In this document: positions 7,641 through 10,955 of the stretch, one piece after another
How the letters are laid out: each line of letters begins with the position of its first letter
How positions within the stretch are numbered: position 1 is the stretch's first letter
Assembly (NCBI GenBank): GCA_018067115.1
Contig: JAGPVI010000358.1
Location: 1 to 10,955 of the forward strand
DNA: 10,955 bases
Reading direction: 5' to 3'
Source of the DNA: Bizionia sp.
GTDB lineage: Bacteria > Bacteroidota > Bacteroidia > Flavobacteriales > Flavobacteriaceae
The notes under the pieces: model-generated
Told to the model about the DNA's origin: nothing
Databases searched by the model: none
Seen by the model: only the letters and a program-made list of their open reading frames with translations
Program-made: the position numbers and the translations under genes

Positions 7641-8396
7641 TTATTTAATAACTAATTTTTTAGATGTTGTTACTCCATTTTGGTTTAATTGCATAATGTA
7701 TACCCCAGAGTCTAAGCTAGAAACATTTAAACGGTTGTTATTGACTAGCGTAGAGATAACTTGTTTTCCTAAAACATCATAAACGGAAATAGCGATTGCA
7801 CCATGTATTGCCGATTTAATATTTACAAACCCAGTCGTTGTTGGGTTGGGGTAAACAGAAAAAGTGTCTTCTATATTCTCGATTTTATTAGTGGATAATG
7901 TCTCCGATTTTGCTAAAACAACATGGTCAATTATAACGCCATTATTAGCTGTATTTCTTACCGAAAAAACAACCTCCAAAGGGCCAGCATTAGGTGTAAA
8001 CACATACTCTATTAAAGTCCAATCTTCTGTGTTGTTAAAAGTTGTGTAATTAGAATAGGAGGAATAGCTTCCATCGTGGAAGGCATTTCTAATTTCTCCT
8101 TTTCCTTTAGCGTAATATCTTAAGGTGTATTCTTCGTTAGCTGCAGATATTGCGACATTTGTGAATCTCTTGTGTGTTGTTGTGTTAGGGTTAAATAGAG
8201 CCAAGGACGAAGAGCCTTCGAATGCGTTGGTTGTGTATTTAGAGACACCAGTAGTGGCTATACTCGTTTTGCTACCACTCCAAGCCTTTGGAGTTGTAGA
8301 GCTCCAAGTCTCAAAACCACCATTGGTGAGTGCATTTTGAGCAGTAAGAGGGGTGTATGTTGCAAGGGCAACGCATAAAATGTAAAGTAGTCTCAT
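7641..8396 (-). CDS. small secreted protein with N-terminal carbohydrate-binding-like domain and T9SS type A sorting domain
   Basis: A 251-residue predicted secreted protein. It has a signal peptide (residues 1-20, ending TPLTAQ), then a beta-rich domain (about 21-163) opening NALTNGGFETWSSTTPKAW, a pattern seen at the start of CBM4/9-like galactose-binding folds, then a linker, then a type A T9SS C-terminal domain (about 178-251: VYPNPTTTGFVNI, YDVLGKQV, LDSGVYIMQL, KKLVIK). It should cross the outer membrane through the Por/T9SS machinery and be anchored or released at the surface. No catalytic domain is present, so binding is the likeliest role; the ligand is unknown. ATG at 8396 is chosen because it starts the signal peptide directly; an in-frame start at 8462 would place codons inside the upstream terminator and promoter. 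It is paralogous at both ends to the next upstream gene. Confidence 0.8.
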   Translation of the reverse strand: MRLLYILCVALATYTPLTAQNALTNGGFETWSSTTPKAWSGSKTSIATTGVSKYTTNAFEGSSSLALFNPNTTTHKRFTNVAISAANEEYTLRYYAKGKGEIRNAFHDGSYSSYSNYTTFNNTEDWTLIEYVFTPNAGPLEVVFSVRNTANNGVIIDHVVLAKSETLSTNKIENIEDTFSVYPNPTTTGFVNIKSAIHGAIAISVYDVLGKQVISTLVNNNRLNVSSLDSGVYIMQLNQNGVTTSKKLVIK

Positions 8397-8421
8397 AGTG
8401 CCAAAAGTTGTAATTTTTCGG

Positions 8422-8429
8422 CAAATATA
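8422..8429 (-). promoter_or_regulatory. Bacteroidota -7 box before the small T9SS gene
   Basis: On the minus strand this reads TATATTTG (TAnnTTTG), 25 bp before the ATG at 8396 and just past the terminator hairpin of the upstream gene. The same octamer precedes the larger T9SS gene (10181-10188). No well-spaced TTG -33 element was found. Confidence 0.45.
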
Positions 8430-8439
8430 TATATAAAAG

Positions 8440-8469
8440 AAAAGGCTTGTTAGAATTAACAAGCCTTTT
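8440..8469 (-). terminator. hairpin terminator of the large T9SS gene
   Basis: A perfect 13 bp inverted repeat (8440-8452 with 8457-8469) with a 4-base loop, AAAAGGCTTGTT on the left arm and a T run on each strand's 3' side. It begins 21 bp beyond the stop of the 554-residue T9SS cargo gene and separates it from the promoter of the next gene. Confidence 0.87.
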
Positions 8470-8490
8470 CAAAATTAAAAAATGTACTAT

Positions 8491-10155
8491 TTATTTAACT
8501 ACTAATTTCTTAGTAGTTGTATTACCATTTTGGTTAATATTTACAATGTAAATACCAGCATTTAAGCTAGATACGTTTAATGGTGTGTTGTTTAATGTTG
8601 TATTGATAACTTGCTTTCCTAATACATTGTATACAGATACAGTAATAGCTTCGTTGCTTGACGTTTTAATGTTTACAAATCCAGTATTTGTTGGGTTTGG
8701 GTATAAAGAAAACGTTGTAGTATTAGCAACGATATTGTTTGTAGATAGGGTAGAGAAATCAATATCTGAAGCGTAACGTGCTAGCACTTGATATTCAGAA
8801 TTGAATTGACCACCTAAACCAGTTACAATTGCTGGAGCAGCTTCAATAAGAGTTCCAATTAAATCCTCATCTCCAAAAGAAACTCTCATAATTCCTGTGT
8901 TTGCATCTTTTACAATATCGTAGTTTGTATTGTCTGCAAATACAGCAGTACCATCTGCAGCAGGGAAAGTAACATCGCTAATAGAAATTAATTCACTCTC
9001 GTGATCTTCTGGCGACGCTAAGTAAGTTGCTAAATCCATAACTTGTGGTGTTACAACATTTCCTGTAGATGACGCCGTTACGTCTGCACTAGGTATAAAT
9101 TGCAAAGTTCCAGCAAATTCACCTAGTTGTCCTGTTAATCCAGAAACACCATCACCAATGTTAAAAGTACCTGTTAAAATTCCTGCATCATCATCGATTA
9201 AAATTCCTGCAGTTCCATCCTGGATGTATTTCTGGTTTCTAGTATTGTCTGTTACAATATAAGATATAAGTGCTTCTCCTGTAAGCTCGTAAAAATCACC
9301 TACTGTTCCTGCTCTTAAAGCCGTAATATCTGCTACTTGAGTAACACCTGAAACTGTAAACGTAACTGATGCTGTCACAGCAGGGTTTAATGGAGCTCCA
9401 GAGTTATCTACTAATTCCATTGCTACTGTATGAGATCCTGATGCTAACCCTACTAAGTTAATAGGAGCAGTGTCGTATTTTAAAATAGCAGGTCCGCCAT
9501 CTACTGTATAGCTAATGTGTCCGTCGCCAGAACCGTTAGCTACAGTAAAACTTTGTACTACTAATTCAACATCTACATCCGGTGTAGTTACCGTAGATCC
9601 ATCTGTTGGAGCAGTAATTGCTAAGCTTGGTCCTGTTTGTGCAACGATTTGCACATTATCGATATAGAATTGAGATCCATTACCTGTCCAGTTAGCTGCA
9701 GTGTCATAAAAACGGATACCAACCTCAAAAATAGCTCCTGTAGCAGTATAATCGAAAGTAACTGTTTGCCAAGTGTTTAAAATGGTGTCATCAGAATATT
9801 CCGAAGGAGTAAACCCATCTCCAAAAAGTCTAACCCTCGCTTGATTATCGGTAGCATAAACATCCATACTAACAGTATAAACTGTTCCTGGAGTTGTTGC
9901 AACTGTTTGTCTAATGTCTGTAGAACCTTGACTTGTTGTCATTAGCATAACACTCGCAGAACTTGAACCTTCCGTAATGAAAGTAGCGGCTGTGTTCTCT
10001 GTTAAATCTGTTGTGCTAAAGTCTACAACATCCCATCCGCCATCTAAAGCGCCAGCAGCCCAGCTTTCAAATCCTCCGTTAACCGCAAGGTTTTGTCCAA
10101 AAGACAATGAAGTCACTAAAAGAGTTAAAAATAAAAAGTAAAATTTTCTCATCAT
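8491..10155 (-). CDS. multidomain secreted protein with T9SS type A sorting domain
   Basis: A 554-residue predicted secreted protein. A signal peptide (about 1-20, MMRKFYFLFL through SLSFG) precedes four parts: a galactose-binding/CBM-like beta domain (about 22-172, opening NLAVNGGFESW and ending FYIDNVQIV); an Ig-like or chitobiase-like module (about 177-269, ITAPTDGSTVTTPDVDVELV, ending VTASVTFTV); an OB-fold-like module (about 274-468, ELTGEALISYIV, YIQDGTAGILI, ending LARYASDIDF), of the type often found in extracellular nucleases and DUF5689-like proteins of Bacteroidota; and a type A T9SS C-terminal domain (481-554). No nuclease or glycosidase catalytic motif is visible, so it is probably a surface binding or adhesion protein; the ligand is unknown. 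The start may be either of two adjacent ATGs (10155 or 10152). It is a single-gene unit with a -7 box upstream and its own terminator. Domain names are by eye and uncertain. Confidence 0.8.
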   Translation of the reverse strand: MMRKFYFLFLTLLVTSLSFGQNLAVNGGFESWAAGALDGGWDVVDFSTTDLTENTAATFITEGSSSASVMLMTTSQGSTDIRQTVATTPGTVYTVSMDVYATDNQARVRLFGDGFTPSEYSDDTILNTWQTVTFDYTATGAIFEVGIRFYDTAANWTGNGSQFYIDNVQIVAQTGPSLAITAPTDGSTVTTPDVDVELVVQSFTVANGSGDGHISYTVDGGPAILKYDTAPINLVGLASGSHTVAMELVDNSGAPLNPAVTASVTFTVSGVTQVADITALRAGTVGDFYELTGEALISYIVTDNTRNQKYIQDGTAGILIDDDAGILTGTFNIGDGVSGLTGQLGEFAGTLQFIPSADVTASSTGNVVTPQVMDLATYLASPEDHESELISISDVTFPAADGTAVFADNTNYDIVKDANTGIMRVSFGDEDLIGTLIEAAPAIVTGLGGQFNSEYQVLARYASDIDFSTLSTNNIVANTTTFSLYPNPTNTGFVNIKTSSNEAITVSVYNVLGKQVINTTLNNTPLNVSSLNAGIYIVNINQNGNTTTKKLVVK

Positions 10156-10180
10156 ATTATATATTTAAAATTATCAATAC

Positions 10181-10188
10181 CAAATATA
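10181..10188 (-). promoter_or_regulatory. Bacteroidota -7 box before the large T9SS gene
   Basis: On the minus strand this reads TATATTTG (TAnnTTTG), 25 bp before the ATG at 10155, the same octamer and same distance as in front of the smaller T9SS gene. No TTG at the usual -33 spacing was found. Confidence 0.45.
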
Positions 10189-10365
10189 AGAATAATTTTC
10201 ACATTATAAAGCACTGTTAATGATGGAACAAGGCTCATTTAACGATTACTTAATATAGAGCTATGTGAAATCAAGGGTTACGGCGATTTTAGTTGTAATA
10301 TATTTATTATCAACAATTAACGTGTTGGCTTAGTGTTATTTTAAGGTTATTAAATTTTATATAAA

Positions 10366-10394
10366 TTGTAGGTGTTGTATTAATTTTATCTTTA
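10366..10394 (+). promoter_or_regulatory. predicted promoter of the response regulator gene
   Basis: TTG at 10366-10368 and TATCTTTA at 10387-10394 are 18 bp apart. The -7 box differs from TAnnTTTG only in the last base. The ATG at 10426 follows after 31 bp. The rest of the 10156-10425 divergent spacer is AT-rich and I find no gene or strong repeat in it. Confidence 0.45.
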
Positions 10395-10425
10395 CGTTAA
10401 ATTAAAACATAAATCATTATTCATA

Positions 10426-10926
10426 ATGAATAAAAAAGACATCAAAATTCTGTTAGTCGATGACGAGCCAGACATTTTAGAAATTATAAGTTATAATTTA
10501 AGTGCCGAGGGGTATCAAGTGATTACTGCAAAAAATGGATTGGAAGGCATTAAAAAAGCCAAAAAAGAAAAGCCTCATCTTATAGTTTTAGATGTGATGA
10601 TGCCAGAAATGGATGGTATTGAAGCTTGCGAGGCGATTAGAAAAGTCCCGGAGTTAAAGCATGCTATTATAACCTTTTTAACGGCTCGTGGTGAAGATTA
10701 TTCTCAAGTTGCTGGTTTTGATGCTGGTGCAGACGATTATATTACAAAACCAATAAAGCCAAAAGTGTTAGTAAGCAAAGTAAAAGCGTTATTAAGACGA
10801 CTTAAAACCGAAGAAGCCTCTGGTAATCTTACTGTTGGTAACTTGGTGATTAACAGGGAAGAATATAAAATTATTAAAGATGGTGAAGAACTTACTTTAC
10901 CACGAAAAGAATTCGAACTCCTTTAG
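10426..10926 (+). CDS. OmpR/PhoB-type response regulator, interrupted by an in-frame TAG
   Basis: DNA-binding response regulator of a two-component system. The receiver domain (about residues 5-123) is complete: acidic pair D12/D13, phospho-acceptor D56 in VLDVMMPEMDG, switch T86 in FLTAR, and K108 in DDYITKPIKP. The OmpR-type winged-helix domain starts near residue 135 (LTVGNLVINREEY, then LTLPRKEFELL). At 10924-10926 the frame meets TAG after 166 residues, whereas the family runs to about 230. The same frame after TAG reads LLASKPGKV up to the window edge, exactly what this family shows after EFELL plus one residue. The natural gene therefore continues past 10955, and the stop is either a nonsense mutation or a base-call error. 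If real, the product would phosphorylate normally but lack the DNA recognition helix. A sensor kinase gene would be expected downstream. Sequence style resembles PhoB-like regulators of Flavobacteriaceae; the regulated process is unknown. Confidence 0.82.
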   Translation: MNKKDIKILLVDDEPDILEIISYNLSAEGYQVITAKNGLEGIKKAKKEKPHLIVLDVMMPEMDGIEACEAIRKVPELKHAIITFLTARGEDYSQVAGFDAGADDYITKPIKPKVLVSKVKALLRRLKTEEASGNLTVGNLVINREEYKIIKDGEELTLPRKEFELL

Positions 10927-10955
10927 CTACTTGCCTCTAAGCCAGGAAAAGTATT

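Noticed and set aside
8397..8462. Longer N-terminus for the small T9SS protein
   Set aside because: It would run through the upstream gene's terminator hairpin and the -7 box and would push the signal peptide away from the N-terminus.
7641..8715. DNA-level direct repeat (7641-7865 and 8491-8715) as a mobile element or recombination site
   Set aside because: The similarity follows the codons of the shared T9SS sorting domain and stops at its boundary; there are no terminal inverted repeats, target duplications or transposase.
7864..8776. Plus-strand small open frames (7864-8049, 8125-8340, 8585-8776) opposite the T9SS genes
   Set aside because: They mirror the codons of the secreted proteins on the minus strand and have no plausible start context; one is hydrophobic only because of the composition of the opposite strand.
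10156..10365. Possible small RNA or riboswitch in the divergent spacer before the response regulator
   Set aside because: Only short imperfect inverted repeats (for example around 10216-10244) are visible, with no terminator-like hairpin and no known riboswitch pattern.

Overview
This window is ordinary chromosomal DNA of a marine-type Flavobacteriaceae (phylum Bacteroidota). The evidence is the low GC content, two proteins with type IX secretion (T9SS) type A C-terminal sorting domains, the phylum-restricted families DUF4271 and DUF4296, and several TAnnTTTG boxes (the Bacteroidota -7 promoter element) just upstream of genes. I see no rRNA or tRNA gene, CRISPR array, insertion sequence or phage gene.

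Left part (1-1256, minus strand): a probable two-gene operon of a DUF4271 integral membrane protein followed by a uroporphyrinogen-III synthase (hemD) that runs off the left edge. Positions 1257-1361 form a divergent intergenic region. Next comes a plus-strand operon (1362-3917) of a DPM1-like polyprenol-phosphate mannosyltransferase, a Bacteroidota-type dihydroorotase (pyrC) and a DUF4296 lipoprotein. It converges with a minus-strand NAD(P)-dependent epimerase/SDR gene (3927-4940), which is divergent from tyrS (5029-6339).

Middle to right part: tyrS converges with a LuxE-like acyl-protein synthetase gene (minus strand), with a strong bidirectional hairpin terminator between them. Upstream of that gene lie two tandem minus-strand genes for T9SS-exported proteins that share a C-terminal sorting domain and a similar N-terminal binding-type domain. 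A hairpin terminator follows each T9SS gene, and a separate -7 box precedes each of these three genes, so they look like single-gene transcription units. A 270 bp intergenic region then leads to a plus-strand OmpR/PhoB-type response regulator at the right edge.

The most notable anomaly is in that response regulator. Its frame meets a TAG codon inside the DNA-binding domain, yet the frame after the stop still encodes the expected family sequence up to the window edge. This is either a recent nonsense mutation or a base-call error. The other points are family-level oddities: the dihydroorotase has Gln in place of the first His of the HxH metal motif, TyrS has HIGS instead of HIGH, and the LuxE-like protein stands alone and ends before the usual ANL C-terminal subdomain. 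I found no convincing new multi-gene system.
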